DNA of 64,000 nt from Vickermania ingenoplastis (GCA_010157825.1 VFSE01000216.1:124001-188000); one strand, 5' to 3'. Positions 1-10,243 are shown, numbered from the stretch's first letter. Numbers and translations are program-made. Notes: generated from the sequence alone by a model not told the origin.

Positions 1-248
1 ATCACCTCCCCCCACGTTAAGGCGCAGAGGTCCACGGGATTCGGGGCATCGTCCCCATTATTTGGGGTCAGCTCGGGGTAGAGGGTAGGCTTCAGGGCCC
101 TGGCCACACACACACGGTGGGCCAACTGGGCATTCTCCAGGTGCTTTAGCAGTGCCTCGCTGGGGGGCATGTTAAGGATGGCCTCCGACGAGAGATCGTG
201 GAACGCAAGCGGCACATCGTTGTGCGTCGCCGAGGTGGTGGTTGACAT
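1..248 (-). CDS. Hypothetical protein, N-terminal part (runs off the left edge)
   Basis: An open frame of 82 codons starts at the ATG at 248-246 and continues past the window edge. An in-frame TAG lies a short way upstream, so this ATG is the first available start. The visible part begins MSTTTSATHNDVPLAFHDLS and then has a helical, leucine- and alanine-rich stretch (residues about 20-55). I do not recognise a family. It is the last gene seen in the minus-strand unit. Codon use is GC-rich like its neighbours, which supports coding. Its function cannot be judged without the rest of the gene. Confidence 0.5.
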   Translation of the reverse strand, partial: MSTTTSATHNDVPLAFHDLSSEAILNMPPSEALLKHLENAQLAHRVCVARALKPTLYPELTPNNGDDAPNPVDLCALTWGEV

Positions 249-587
249 ACTACCGGCGATAACGATCTTCTATACGGTGAAGCTTGAAAGCGATGGAATA
301 CGAGATTCCGTAATGGATGGCGTGCAATCTGGAGTAGCTCCCTCAAATACCTTCAAAAAGATGTAACGAGGAGGAGGAGCAGAAACTTAAAAAAAAACTA
401 TGTAGTTACAGTTGTTTAACAAGAGAAGAGAAAAGGACCAAAGCAAGATGATTGGATCGGCACGGGAACGTGCCCTAAGGATACGCATGACGATTTCTTC
501 TACAACAATTTCAGGGCGGCCATATTGTTCGTTTCAACAGAGGCGGTTTATCGTCGTTTATACAACTTATTGTCTGTTTCTGTATTG

Positions 588-619
<32 letters not shown>

Positions 620-734
620 GTTTTTTGTTGTTTTTTTTTAGCTTGAGAAATTTACTTGAACCCATATCAATCACCATCATGAACGAAACGCTAGGATTCC
701 TGTTTGCACCTGTTGCAGCTGTTGTTGAGTGCTG

Positions 735-765
<31 letters not shown>

Positions 766-1257
766 GTCATCATCATCATCATCATCGTTTCGCGTTTATG
801 GATGTTAGTGATGAGAAACTTCTTCCGATGTGATCCATAATCATAATAATTATAAGAATTGTACTCGGGCAGTGTTACGCTGAGGGAGAAGGAAATAAGA
901 GGCACAGCCGGTTCGACAACGGCGCCGTTCCTTTCCTTTATTATTCATTCATTTTTGTTTGTTTGTTTTTTTTTCTCTCTCTCTCTCCTGCAGATAAACT
1001 TGATCGAGGAGGGAGAGAGGGGACCCTTAAAAGGGCGGATGGGAGTCCTGTGCAGCTCCCATCCGCACGGGTGTCGGTTCGGTGGTAGTGGAGTGGTACT
1101 GGAGTGGTACTGAAGCGTATCGCGTTCGTCGTCTCTCACGCACTTCCGCTTCTTCTTCTTTTTTTTTTCTCTCCTCGGCGCCCTCGTCTGCCCGCCCATC
1201 GCTCGTGGGCCTCTCCCCCTCCGTTGTCGCATGCACCAGAAATTTAACAACTGACTT
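249..1257. other. Intergenic region, low complexity
   Basis: No credible gene. It holds a T/G-rich run at about 571-640 and an (ATC)n microsatellite at about 735-786. A short hairpin lies at 1035-1066, and the 11-bp unit ggagtggtact occurs twice in tandem at 1090-1111. On the transcribed minus strand this would be the 3' UTR of the gene at 1258-2553 plus the leader of the left-edge gene. Confidence 0.7.
1035..1066. repeat. Short hairpin, 11-bp perfect stem
   Basis: The arms gcggatgggag (1035-1045) and ctcccatccgc (1056-1066) are perfect reverse complements separated by 10 bases. It lies about 190 bases past the stop codon of the minus-strand gene ending at 1258, so it may be folded RNA in that 3' UTR. 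Confidence 0.6.
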
Positions 1258-2553
1258 CTACTGGACTACGCAGTCTTCCGCCTCGACGCGGGGCCGACGG
1301 GTGTTCGGCGCCGCGTTCCACCGCCGCTCTGACGGCGGCTCTCCGCTTTCGTCTCCGGCATGCGCGCGGCGATGCACCGCCTCGTCGAGCGCTCCATCGT
1401 CTTCCACTTCGTCGCGCTCGCTCTCGGGTTCATCGCCGCTCGGATCGGCTCCGTCCGTCGCCGCCGCATCTGCCTCTGAGGCGTCGGGATGATGATGTCC
1501 CGCAGCAGCATCTTCTGATGGCGATCGACACGCCCCCCGCCCCGAGTCATCGCCCCGTTCCAGAAACATCCACGAGAGTTTGACGCACAGGCGCTCACAG
1601 TACCGCAGCTCCTCGAGAAGATGTGCGGCAGCGTCGTCACCGTCGGGCAGCGGCTCGTCGCGGCTCCCCGCCAGCGCACCCCCAGGCGTCCCGGGGAAGG
1701 GCCCTCCGGGGGCCGCGCAAGAGGGAGAAGAAGGGCAGCGGCCCTCCATTCCACCGCCCTTCTCTCCGGCGGCGTCGACGCTCTCACTTCCCTGCGTTGC
1801 TGCCTGTAGGCAAAGGCGCTGGCAGCGCCACTTGGGGTGCGGGCATCCCGCCCCCGCTTCCACCCCATGCGGCACGGCGTACACGTGCTGCACGGCGTTG
1901 AGCACTTTCACGAGATAGCTGCTGCGCTCCCAGCACTCGGCCAGGGTTCGGCGGAGCGCCCCCATCCTTGACGCCTCCCGCTTACGCCCTTCGTCGGAGG
2001 AACAACAAGGAAGAGCCCCGCGGTGGGCAGCTCGGGCATCGGCCTCGTCTGTCTTTCCATCTAGGGTGGAGCAGCCGCCCGCAAGCGCCACCCCTTTTTC
2101 CTGCCCCGCGCCGGCAAGGGTGGTTCGCACCACGTGCTCCAAGCGCTGCGCCAGCCACTGCTGTCTCGCGCTGGAGGCGGCGAGTTGTGCCCGAAGGTGG
2201 TCGTTGTCCCGGCGGTAGTGGTGGAGCAGGCGGTACGCGCTGGCCATCTCCACCGCACCATATTCTTCTTCTTCTTCTTCTTCCGCCTCGCGTTCGGGTT
2301 CGCGTGCGGCGAGAGATCGGCCCGGCTGTGAGCGCAGAGCGGAGGCTGGTGCTTCGGCCCCGTGGCGCGTGAGGCGGCCGATCGTTCCGATACGGGAAGG
2401 GGGAACCTTGTTGTGGTGGCGAGCGAGATGCGCCGGCCCTCGCCCGTCCTGATACGCTCGAAAGCTCTCCTGCGCCTGGGAAAGGACCTCGGGGGTTGTC
2501 CACGGTCGAGCACCTCTACCGCTTTCCGTATCCTCTCGACGGCGCCCTTCCAT
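1258..2553 (-). CDS. Hypothetical acidic protein with short coiled-coil stretch
   Basis: A 431-residue frame from the ATG at 2553 to a TAG at 1260-1258. The N-terminal 90 residues are basic and low in order, followed by a run of glutamates (about 90-97). Next comes a helical, probably coiled-coil stretch (about 105-150) with the pattern YRLLHHYRRDNDHLRAQL. The middle contains Cys and Gly/Pro-rich segments. The last 100 residues are strongly acidic and Asp/Glu/Ala-rich. I do not recognise a domain. A second start is possible at the internal Met just after the glutamate run. Base composition matches other genes in this block. Function is unknown. Confidence 0.6.
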   Translation of the reverse strand: MEGRRREDTESGRGARPWTTPEVLSQAQESFRAYQDGRGPAHLARHHNKVPPSRIGTIGRLTRHGAEAPASALRSQPGRSLAAREPEREAEEEEEEEYGAVEMASAYRLLHHYRRDNDHLRAQLAASSARQQWLAQRLEHVVRTTLAGAGQEKGVALAGGCSTLDGKTDEADARAAHRGALPCCSSDEGRKREASRMGALRRTLAECWERSSYLVKVLNAVQHVYAVPHGVEAGAGCPHPKWRCQRLCLQAATQGSESVDAAGEKGGGMEGRCPSSPSCAAPGGPFPGTPGGALAGSRDEPLPDGDDAAAHLLEELRYCERLCVKLSWMFLERGDDSGRGACRSPSEDAAAGHHHPDASEADAAATDGADPSGDEPESERDEVEDDGALDEAVHRRAHAGDESGEPPSERRWNAAPNTRRPRVEAEDCVVQ

Positions 2554-3267
2554 CGCCTGTCACAACCAGCTGGCCTGGCGGCGAAGTTCTAGAACACTAC
2601 CAAAGAAAGAAAGAAAAAAGAAAAAAGATGAAATGCCGAAGACGAGGATCATCATTGAAGAATGCGATGTGGATCTGATTCAAATGTGCGGGTTCCCGAA
2701 GATATATGGTATATGGCTCTGTTTGATATACCTCTAAATATATATTTAGATATTTATATTTATATTGCTCTCAATCCCCGTTTCCTTTTTTTGTCCTTCT
2801 TTCTAGTGATCCGAACTGCCACCTCACGAGAAGGAGAGGCGCCAGCAGGGAGCAGGAATAAACAAGACTCGGCAGCACACACCGATAATATAATTATAAT
2901 ACAATATAATATATTTATGGAAAAAAAAAGGAATCCCTGTACGGTACCAATGGAACAACCGTCGAGTATGGATGTGAAGACACTCCACTCCTTTTCTCGC
3001 CTCGGACGAGGAGGTTGGCGCTCGACAACAGGGTCTGCAATAGCCCAATGGGCCCTGCAGCGAAAAGAGCCTGAAGCCATCCCGCCCCACCTAGTGGTTC
3101 CCCATACAACACAGATCCGTGGGATCACGTCCGGGAGGGCTTGTCGCGCAAGAGGCCTCGTCTCCCCGCGGTATTTTGCTGAGCGTTTCTATGGGGATGG
3201 TTGTACTCAAACACGAAAGCGTAGCAGAACGAATAGAGGTGCAATGCGTACGAGATTCGATGCTCCC

Positions 3268-3310
3268 ACCCACCCACCCACCCTGCCTGCCTGCCTGTGG
3301 GTGGGTGGGT
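3268..3310. repeat. Perfect 14-bp hairpin of ACCC / GGGT units
   Basis: The left arm at 3268-3281 (three and a half ACCC units) is the exact reverse complement of the right arm at 3297-3310. The 15-base loop is made of CTGC-type units. The G-rich arm has four closely spaced G-triplet tracts, so a four-stranded G structure is an alternative to the hairpin. Confidence 0.75.
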
Positions 3311-3360
3311 CGTATGCCTGCACTCCCACGCCTTCTATATAAGGAGATAGTTATCGTGGT

Positions 3361-3580
3361 GCACTTCACACCGGCTGGATCCAGCAGCGAGAGCCGCAGA
3401 GTGGTGTAGTGTAGTGGTGTGGTGCACTTCACACCGGCTGGATCCAGCAGCGAGAGCCGCAGAGTGGTGTAGTGGTGGTGGTGCGGTGCACCTTCACACC
3501 GGCTGGATCCAGCAGCGAGAGCCGCAGAGTGGTGTAGTGTAGTGTGGTGTAGTGGTGTGGTGCGGTGCTCTGCGGCTCTC
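3361..3580. repeat. Three-copy tandem repeat ending in an inverted arm
   Basis: Three nearly identical copies of a unit starting gcacttcacaccggctgg lie at 3361-3410, 3424-3473 and 3488-3538 (spacing 63 and 64 bases). GTGGTGT-type spacers of varying length separate them. The segment gagagccgcagag inside copy 3 (3517-3529) is matched by its perfect reverse complement at 3568-3580, giving a 13-bp stem with a 38-base loop. Function unknown; it lies in the 3' UTR or spacer of the GFA gene. Confidence 0.8.
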
Positions 3581-4301
3581 CGCATCGCCCAGCCGGCGTA
3601 TTTTCTTCTGGTGGAGTGGTGGCGTGTCGTACCGGCATGCACGCTGGAGCTTTGGGCCGCCCACACACTCTCGTTGGTATTATGACGGGCGACTAGAGGA
3701 GATGTGGCCTAGAGTCTGCGCGTTTCTGCTGGTGGCATTTTGCGGTTCGTGTGTGTGTATTTTACTGCTGTCTTCGCCTTACTTATTCTTCGGCATGCTG
3801 AGCGCATCGCTCCGCCTCCAGCAAAAAAGAACGACAAAAAAAAAATGAGGAGAGAGAGAGCGAGAGCGCATGAGGATGATCGTGGATGACGTACAGGTTC
3901 TCTCTAGCAGAGGAAAAGGGGTAGGGGGCCAACGGCCGCCCCTTGCTCTGCTCCTTTGGGCTGTGTGGAGCGCCTTCGGTTGTGGTCGTAACAATTGGGT
4001 GGAGTACAGATGTCGTTCAAGGGAGGGGGGGAAGCAGCCAGCGAAGTGTACGTGTGGGACGCGGCACACAAATTCATACAACAAAAGAAGGAAAGAAGAA
4101 AAAGAATGGATCCGCTCCCCCGCATCCGGCTAGAACGAGAGGAGCTGGGGGAGCTGGGGGAGCTGGGGGCACAGAATCTGGTGTATATAGGTAAGCAACT
4201 GTAAGCAACAACGGTAGCGTTCGTGCGGAGCGTTCAGCACCCCCATGAGAGTGAAGCAGCAACACGAAGCCGCACGCGCGTTGCTCGTTGCTCTCCTCTT
4301 G

Positions 4302-5459
4302 TTACGGTTGCGCTTCGGCATTTATGTCCTCGCCGCTGTCCGCCGCTGCCTCGGCGAAGTGATCGAGCAGTCGGCGGCTCTTTCGGTTGAGTAGGCGCCG
4401 ATTTATAAAAATGCCTTCGACGAGCTCATGAGTGGAGCCAAACAGCATGCCGCAGATGGCGCAGAAGAAGATGGCGGTATCCGTTCCGGGGGCCTCGAAA
4501 AATCGCATCCCGCCGCTGGTGATGCGGGCTGACATCGGCTCGCGGTGCTTGGTGTGGCCCCCCTCGGGCGACCCCAGCGACCACACAGAGGAGGAGCCCC
4601 GCCGCGGAGGCGACGAGGACGCTATCGAGGACACTGACGATCGTGGCGGCAGCGGCTGCGTCCGTGTTTTGGTGTGAAGGATCAATACATCCGTAATGGC
4701 GTCGTTGGCGGGGAGGTGCAGCCACTCGAGACCCGAGGCCAACGCGACCTGGCTCGCGTCGTCGTCGCTGCTGTCCTCCCCCACCAGATCCTCATCGCCG
4801 TCGCTCTTGTCGTCCTCCTCGGCCAGGATCTCCTCCAGCGTTGGATGCACAGAGCTGCTGCGGCGGCGCTGCAGTGGCGACGAGGTTACGGTCGGGTCGG
4901 AGCGGCGCCGCTGCAGAGAAGAGCCAGGAGACCCGCCACGGCTGCTGCTGCGCAGGACAGACACCCGCTGCATCGATGCGCGCCGCCCCGCTCCACGGCG
5001 GCGGCGCCGCTGTCGGCGTTGTGCGCTCGTCTCGACGTTGTAGTTCAGTCGCCGGCAGACTTTGCAGGAGCACACAAACGAGCCGTAGATGGCGGAGAGC
5101 AGGGTGCGGAAGACGAGCTGACCGCACAGGCATTCCCCCATGAGGCATGGCTCTTCCTCCCCCTCCCCCCCGAGGGCCGCCGCCGCCGCCGCCGCCACCA
5201 CCTTGTCGTCCTCACTGGTGATGGCGCCTTGCACGCGGCCGGCGATGACAGCCCCCCCGCTTCCACCCGTCGGACCCAGCGGCGGGCGGCGATAGCGGGA
5301 AGGGGAAGTGGCGCTCGTCGCGCCGTCGCCCGCCGCTGGGTCCGACGGGTGGAAGCGGCGGTTGCGAGTGCGGTGGAGGCCCGAGGACGCGCCGCCCACA
5401 GCCATCAGCGCCTCGCGGTCCCCCTTGTGGGACGGCTGCAGCGACCCCTGCCCCACCAT
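4302..5459 (-). CDS. GFA / CENP-V family zinc protein
   Basis: A 385-residue product if translation starts at the ATG at 5459. It carries a split GFA (glutathione-dependent formaldehyde-activating enzyme)/CENP-V zinc fold. The first half, GECLCGQLVF followed by CSCKVCRR, has Cys at about 110, 112, 130, 132 and 135. The second half, FFCAICGMLF, has Cys at about 333 and 336. About 200 Ser/Arg-rich residues separate the halves, an unusually long insert for this fold. Family members bind zinc; an enzyme activity for this protein is not shown. The start is doubtful: the frame stays open upstream to about 5935 with no ATG, and the chosen ATG overlaps the stop of the upstream kinase as TGATG. A fusion with the kinase by a hidden frameshift is a real alternative. 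Confidence 0.65.
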   Translation of the reverse strand: MVGQGSLQPSHKGDREALMAVGGASSGLHRTRNRRFHPSDPAAGDGATSATSPSRYRRPPLGPTGGSGGAVIAGRVQGAITSEDDKVVAAAAAAALGGEGEEEPCLMGECLCGQLVFRTLLSAIYGSFVCSCKVCRRLNYNVETSAQRRQRRRRRGAGRRASMQRVSVLRSSSRGGSPGSSLQRRRSDPTVTSSPLQRRRSSSVHPTLEEILAEEDDKSDGDEDLVGEDSSDDDASQVALASGLEWLHLPANDAITDVLILHTKTRTQPLPPRSSVSSIASSSPPRRGSSSVWSLGSPEGGHTKHREPMSARITSGGMRFFEAPGTDTAIFFCAICGMLFGSTHELVEGIFINRRLLNRKSRRLLDHFAEAAADSGEDINAEAQP

Positions 5460-6531
5460 CAGAGATGGAGGGCTTCCGGGCAACACTGGCGCCACTTCCC
5501 TGTTGTCGTCCTCACCGGCGGAGCGGCCAGCCCCTGGCGGGGAGGAGGAAGAGGGGTCGGCGAGTGCTGCAGACTGCCTGTGCGTGGTCCGCCCCCCCCC
5601 ACCCACCCCGCCCGTGCCTTGGCTGTCGGTGGCGGTGGCGGTGCTGCTGGAGGAGGGCTGGCCGTGCACGCTCCGGCGGGGGGTGGAGGTGGTGGAGGTG
5701 GCCCGCACGACGGGGTGGTCCGGGTGGTCAAAGGCAAGACGCAGAGCGATGTGTGTCGTGCATCGGTCTTCGACCCCCTCGCGTGGCGCTGCCGCCGCCG
5801 CGGTGCACGGGCCTGTCGTCGAGGGCGGTTGGGGCGCCCACCCGTCCCGTGGCTGGAATCCGCTCGTGGCGACGAGGACCCGGCGATCATCTGAGCGCGA
5901 GAGAGCGGCGGGGGCGGCGCCGTCCCCCGGCTAGCCCCCGAGTTTGGGTTTGGGCCGTCGACGCCGCCGCCGCGCTGGCTGCTTTCTGGTTGCGGTGCGA
6001 GCTCCGGCGGCGGGCGCTGGAGCCGGCCACTTCGGATCAGCGCGGCCATCTCGGCAGCAGACATCTCGGGGTGGTAATAGCCCACGAAGGTCCCGACGTG
6101 GGGCGTTAGTGGGGTCGCCGGCTGCGGCGGTGTCGGTCGGCCCTCCCTTCCTTTTGGGCCGTCGGGTAGGGTGGTGTCGGCCTCGTTCGGCTGGCCCTCC
6201 GCATCGCTGCCGGACGGTGGGCCGGAGGAGGTTTGTGTTTGCTTGCTGGGGAGGTGGGCGGTCGCCTTCTCCTGCAGCAGTGAGGGGGTTGGGGGCCCGC
6301 TCCCGCCCACTGGCACCGCCTTGGTGTGGGTGGTGGGAGGCGGGGCCGCGGGGTTGCTCGGATGGCGGAGCTCCTGCTCTTGGCGGTACAGGCGGAGGGT
6401 GTTGCCGAGCTCCAGCACTACTTCCGACACGCACTCCTGGGTGGACCCCGTGAGCAGCGCCGCCTCGTCCGGGCTGGGGACACCGTTTAGAGGGGTGGGC
6501 GGACGCTCTTCTGGGGACTTGGCACTCTCAG

Positions 6532-6598
<67 letters not shown>

Positions 6599-7248
6599 CT
6601 CTTCTTCCTGCTTCTCGGGAGAGTCCATTGTCTTTCCTTCCTTTGGGTGGCGCGGCGAGGGGGCGGCGGCGGTCAGCTCGACCGCATCCGCGAGGCCGCG
6701 GAGGAGCAGATGATCTGGATTGCGCTGCGGCACGGGTGGGGCTGGGGCGAGGGGGGGGGGAGCAAGGAACGGGGCGGAGGCGGTCGGCCTGAGCTCTGCA
6801 GCGCTCGGCTGCGGGGGTAAGGTCTCGTGCAGACCAGAGGAGGTCGACGACTGCTCCCCGGCAGTCCCGTGCTGCTGCATGGGCATCCGAACCGGAGGGA
6901 GGGCAGCTGCTGGCTTGGAGTCGCGGGGTTGTGCACCCGCAGGGCTGCGGTTTGGTGTCGAGAGCGGCGGCGGCAGAAGAAGAAGCGTTTGCTCTGTTGG
7001 GAAGGCGGTGGGGGGCGGTCTGTTCAGAATGATCCTGTTGTTCTGGAGCAGCTGCGCGGAACCATAGTTGTACGGGCCCCGCGGACGGCGGAATCGAGCA
7101 GCTTTTTGGAGGGGGGGCAGCAGGGTGGTAGGGGGGGGCGGCGGGGCGTACGGCGAACCAGCTCCATGCACGGCCGCCGCCCCGCGAAGTGGAACCTGTT
7201 GCGGCGTCCCGCTAGCGGCAAATGGCGCACCACCACCACCACCACCAG

Positions 7249-7279
<31 letters not shown>

Positions 7280-8857
7280 GGCGGCCTGCTCCCGTAGCTC
7301 CCGATACATTGGAGTCTGGGCGACGGTCAGGCGAATCGGCAGCGCGGTGAGCGCCTCCTCCCCGGCGACGAGGCGCTCGTCCTCCGCCAGCTCCCTCAAG
7401 ACGACCCCGTCCCTCGTGACGTAGTACTTTCGCTTCTGGTGGTGGGACGTGGTGGGGGAGGAGCCCGCCTTGGGCAGCGACTGCAGCAGGGAGTAAGACG
7501 CCAGCAGTCCTGCCGTCTCCTCTTTGGGATCTGTCGTCTCGGCCGCCGGGCTGCCGGCACGAGACGCCTCCCTGTCCTTTTCTACTATTCCCTCCGATGG
7601 CTGCGAGTGCGTCTCGCGGTATTCGTCCCGCTCCATCGCTCTCTGCCCCGGCACCGACTGGCGTGGAGCCACGATGGTGTCGCACTCGGCTAGCTCCTTC
7701 ATCAGTCCAGGGACGTGCGCCACGACGAGGGGATCCATCAGGAGCGCACTCGCCGTCGGCCGTTGCTTCGGATCCTTGTGTAGCAGTCGCTGTACCAACA
7801 CCCACAGCGCGGTGCTGTACACCTCGGGAATACGCCGCGGTTTGTCCTCCATGATAGATCGCATCAGTCCCCCGCCCCCGGCCCCGCCCCCCGGCTTAAA
7901 GGGCAGCTCTCCCCCGCAGCACATCTCGTACACCACCACCCCCAGCGCCCACATGTCGCTCTTGGCGTCGTACGGCGTACCGGCGCAAAGTTCCGGAGAG
8001 AAGTAGCTTGGTGTGCCACAGACCGTCTTGGCCATCGTGCATCCGCTCCGCAGCATCGTGGAGATGCCGAAGTCGCCCAGCTTGACGAGGTAGGAGGGGG
8101 GGCGCTGGGCGGGCGGCGTCACGTCTGGGGATCCCGCATCCCCCCGGGCCGCCCGCATGGCAGAGGCGACCTGCGGGGGCACGAGTTCCATCAGCCGGCG
8201 CTCGCGGCTGGTGGGGGGTACCGTACGCATCAGAAAGATGTTTTTGCTCTTCACATCCCGGTGCAGCAGCCGGCGCTCGTGTAGGTGCTTCAGGGCCATG
8301 GTGAGCTGAATGGCAACATGCAGGATGGTGGCTTCCGTGAAGACAACCATGTCGCCGGGGACGACAGCGCCATCGGTGATGGGTGTTCCCGGTGTCGGGG
8401 GGTCGCGCAGCCCATGTCCTACTACTGAGGCCCGCTGGCTCGGACCTGCGCCATTGCCTGCCCTGCTGCCGTCTCGCTCTAACGCTTTGAGCTTGCGTTC
8501 CTTTCGCATTAGACCGTGCAGATCTCCGACATCGGCGTACTCCATCACGACGTAAACGTTTCCCTTCTCTTCAAAGTGCTCGCAGTAGGCGATAATATTG
8601 GGGTGATGCAGTCGCTGCAGGACGGCCACCTCGTTGTGGATGGATCTCTTCTCGTTACGGCTCATCCCGCTCGTCTTGATGTGCTTCACAACAAAATACT
8701 GTTTCTTTGGGGCATGAAAGACTAGAATGACCTCCCCGTAGCTACCACTACCAAGGCGTCGCACGCTGGAGTAGTTCGCCCGCTGTACGGTGAGCGGGAG
8801 CTTCGGCCGCGACGGGCCTATCCCCAGCAGTAGATTCAGCTCATCTTCAGGGTCCAT
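5459..8857 (-). CDS. Large NEK (NimA-related) family protein kinase
   Basis: A Ser/Thr kinase of about 1132 residues. The kinase domain (about 28-385) shows the glycine loop GSGSYGEV, the ATP lysine (about 58), HRDVKSKN (catalytic Asp about 201), DFG (about 262) and GTPSYFSPE in the activation segment, a NEK-like set. There are inserts after the hinge and between HRD and DFG. The long tail is Pro/Ala-rich, with a Glu-Pro repeat and a conserved-looking stretch GYYHPEMSAAEMAALIRSGR. I chose the ATG at 8857 because a pyrimidine tract and AG lie just upstream. NEKs in flagellates commonly act at basal bodies or flagella; that role here is inference. The last 100 or so residues look like out-of-frame Arg/Pro sequence, so the true C terminus is uncertain. 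Confidence 0.85.
6531..6602 (-). repeat. Hexamer microsatellite encoding a Glu-Pro run
   Basis: About twelve copies of ggctct on the plus strand encode alternating Glu-Pro in the kinase tail. The perfect repetition suggests recent expansion and likely length variation between strains. Confidence 0.85.
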
Positions 8858-9580
8858 CAGCCCTGAGGTCGACACTCTAGTACGTGTAACGAATGGGGGG
8901 GAAGGGGAGGATAATACTAATAATAGTACAGGTTGGTCGGCTCGAGCGGAACCAGAAACAAATACCGCCTTCTCTCTCTCTCTCACAGGCGATCTCCAAG
9001 AGACTTCGACAGTCTTTTATATTTGTATGTCTCTCCTTCGCGATGGGCCTCCGCCCGTACCGAGACAAGAGGAGGGAGGGCCGGTGCGGATCACAAGCTT
9101 TACCTCGGCTCTGTCCTAGATCAAATCCTTAGGGAATCTCTTCAAGTCTATCTCTTTTCTTTTTGGGGGGTTCGTTTTCTTTTTTGTTGTTGTTGAATTT
9201 CTTTATTTATTTTTTTTGTCTGCGTGAGGCCAGCTGTAACGCCTCCGCGCTCTACTTCGTTGTTGCCTCTCGTGAGCGCAAACTCCACGACGAAACAAAA
9301 AAAAAAAACATAAAAATAGACGTGAAACACCCACAGCCGAACAGAAAGGAACAGAAAGGAGAAATGGTAGCGAACAACACCATCAAGGATAACCGATAGA
9401 TAGATAGATAGGTAGGTAGAGAGAGAGAGAGAGAGAGAGACCTCCTGCTGGGAGGCCGAGGAGGCACTCCTCCTCAATCCTCCTCGTTTGGTTATTCGTA
9501 TTATTAGTAGTATTGCTTTCTTCTCTTCTTTTGGTAGGGGAATGGAACCGCACGGAGAAATACAAATATACCAAAGGCCC
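8858..9580. other. Intergenic region
   Basis: Besides the acceptor tract next to the NEK gene, it holds (GATA)n at about 9395-9411, (GA)n at about 9418-9440 (pyrimidine on the transcribed strand) and poly-A/T runs. No gene seen. Confidence 0.7.
8870..8911 (-). promoter_or_regulatory. Probable spliced-leader acceptor for the NEK gene
   Basis: On the minus strand a C/T-rich tract (8893-8910) is followed by AG dinucleotides at about 8878-8875. These lie some 20 bases before the ATG at 8857. This is the expected layout of a trans-splice site and favours that start. Confidence 0.5.
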
Positions 9581-10243
9581 TTAGCGGCGCCTGTGGAGCT
9601 TCTTGAATACTTGCCGCTGCACCTCCGCGACTCGGAGCAGCTCACGGGCCTTGGTCATGTCCTGCACCCGCTGCCGCGGTCCGCCGCTCTCCGGCCCACG
9701 GCGGTGGACGAGGCCCCAGGCCTCTCGCTCGGCTGCGGATCTGCCCTGTCGCGCGGCGCGCTCGCAATAGAGCCCTTCACGGTTTTTTCCTTGCCCGGCC
9801 GCCTCGGCAGCGGCGTTCCGCTGCAGTCGTTGCCGGCGCCGGTACTTCGCCTCCTTGCTCATCCGGCGCTCGTGAGGACTCAGCGGGTGGTGGCGGCACC
9901 CGCTGACCTCAAAGAGAGGACGCTTGGGGCTGTGCGAGGAGAAGGTGCGGGCGATGGCGAAGAGCCGGGGCGACGACCGCAGTGGGAAGCCCGAGCCGCC
10001 CTCACCCGCCTCCGGCAGGCGCGGGCATCTCGTGTGGTCCGCGGTAGGGGAAGCAAAGGGTAGAGGCGCGCCACGCTGCGACAAGGCGGAGGCGATGGCA
10101 GTGTGCTGTTGACCGCTGGCGAAGGCCGTTGAAGGTGCACGTGAGCCCGTTCGTGTCGTCGGGGCAGAGAAAATAAAAAAACGAACCCCAGTTGTCCAGC
10201 GGCGGCGTACGGAGGAAGGGCGCCACCGTTGAAGCAGCAGCAT
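9581..10243 (-). CDS. Small basic protein, probably mitochondrial
   Basis: A 220-residue frame from the ATG at 10243 to a TAA at 9583-9581. The N terminus (MLLLQRWRPSSVRRRWTTGV) has the hydrophobic, Arg-rich, acid-free character of a mitochondrial targeting peptide. The C-terminal 100 residues are highly basic and helical, with the stretch MSKEAKYRRRQRLQRNAAAE at about 127-146. This recalls small RNA-binding or mitoribosomal proteins, but no domain is recognised. A pyrimidine tract and AG directly precede the start. An internal start at the MSKEAK Met is less likely because it would drop the presequence. Confidence 0.6.
   Translation of the reverse strand: MLLLQRWRPSSVRRRWTTGVRFFIFSAPTTRTGSRAPSTAFASGQQHTAIASALSQRGAPLPFASPTADHTRCPRLPEAGEGGSGFPLRSSPRLFAIARTFSSHSPKRPLFEVSGCRHHPLSPHERRMSKEAKYRRRQRLQRNAAAEAAGQGKNREGLYCERAARQGRSAAEREAWGLVHRRGPESGGPRQRVQDMTKARELLRVAEVQRQVFKKLHRRR

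Larger units (their letters stand above)
2554..4301. other. Intergenic region with AT patch and GC-rich repeats
   Basis: No gene could be supported. An AT-rich patch lies around 2720-2920. A perfect hairpin built from ACCC/GGGT units lies at 3268-3310, and three tandem copies of a roughly 50-base unit lie at 3361-3538. Frames across the repeats give repeated peptides but lose phase between units, so I do not treat them as coding. Purine-rich runs near 3830-3870 and 4075-4105 are pyrimidine tracts on the transcribed strand. Confidence 0.7.

Noticed and set aside
412-840. A 142-codon open frame on the plus strand
   Set aside because: It consists of T-rich and ATC-repeat translation (runs of Phe and Ile) and lies on the strand opposite to all neighbouring genes.
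3361-3538. Regularly spaced repeats that could suggest a CRISPR array
   Set aside because: Only three units, spacers are themselves simple GTGGTGT-type sequence, and the organism is a eukaryote.
3091-3666. A minus-strand frame with repeated peptides
   Set aside because: The repetition comes from the 63-64-base tandem units, and the frame changes between units, so coding constraint is not shown.
4674-5894. A 406-codon frame on the plus strand opposite the GFA and kinase genes
   Set aside because: It is an antisense shadow of GC-rich coding DNA, rich in Arg, Ala and Gly, and has no recognisable domain.
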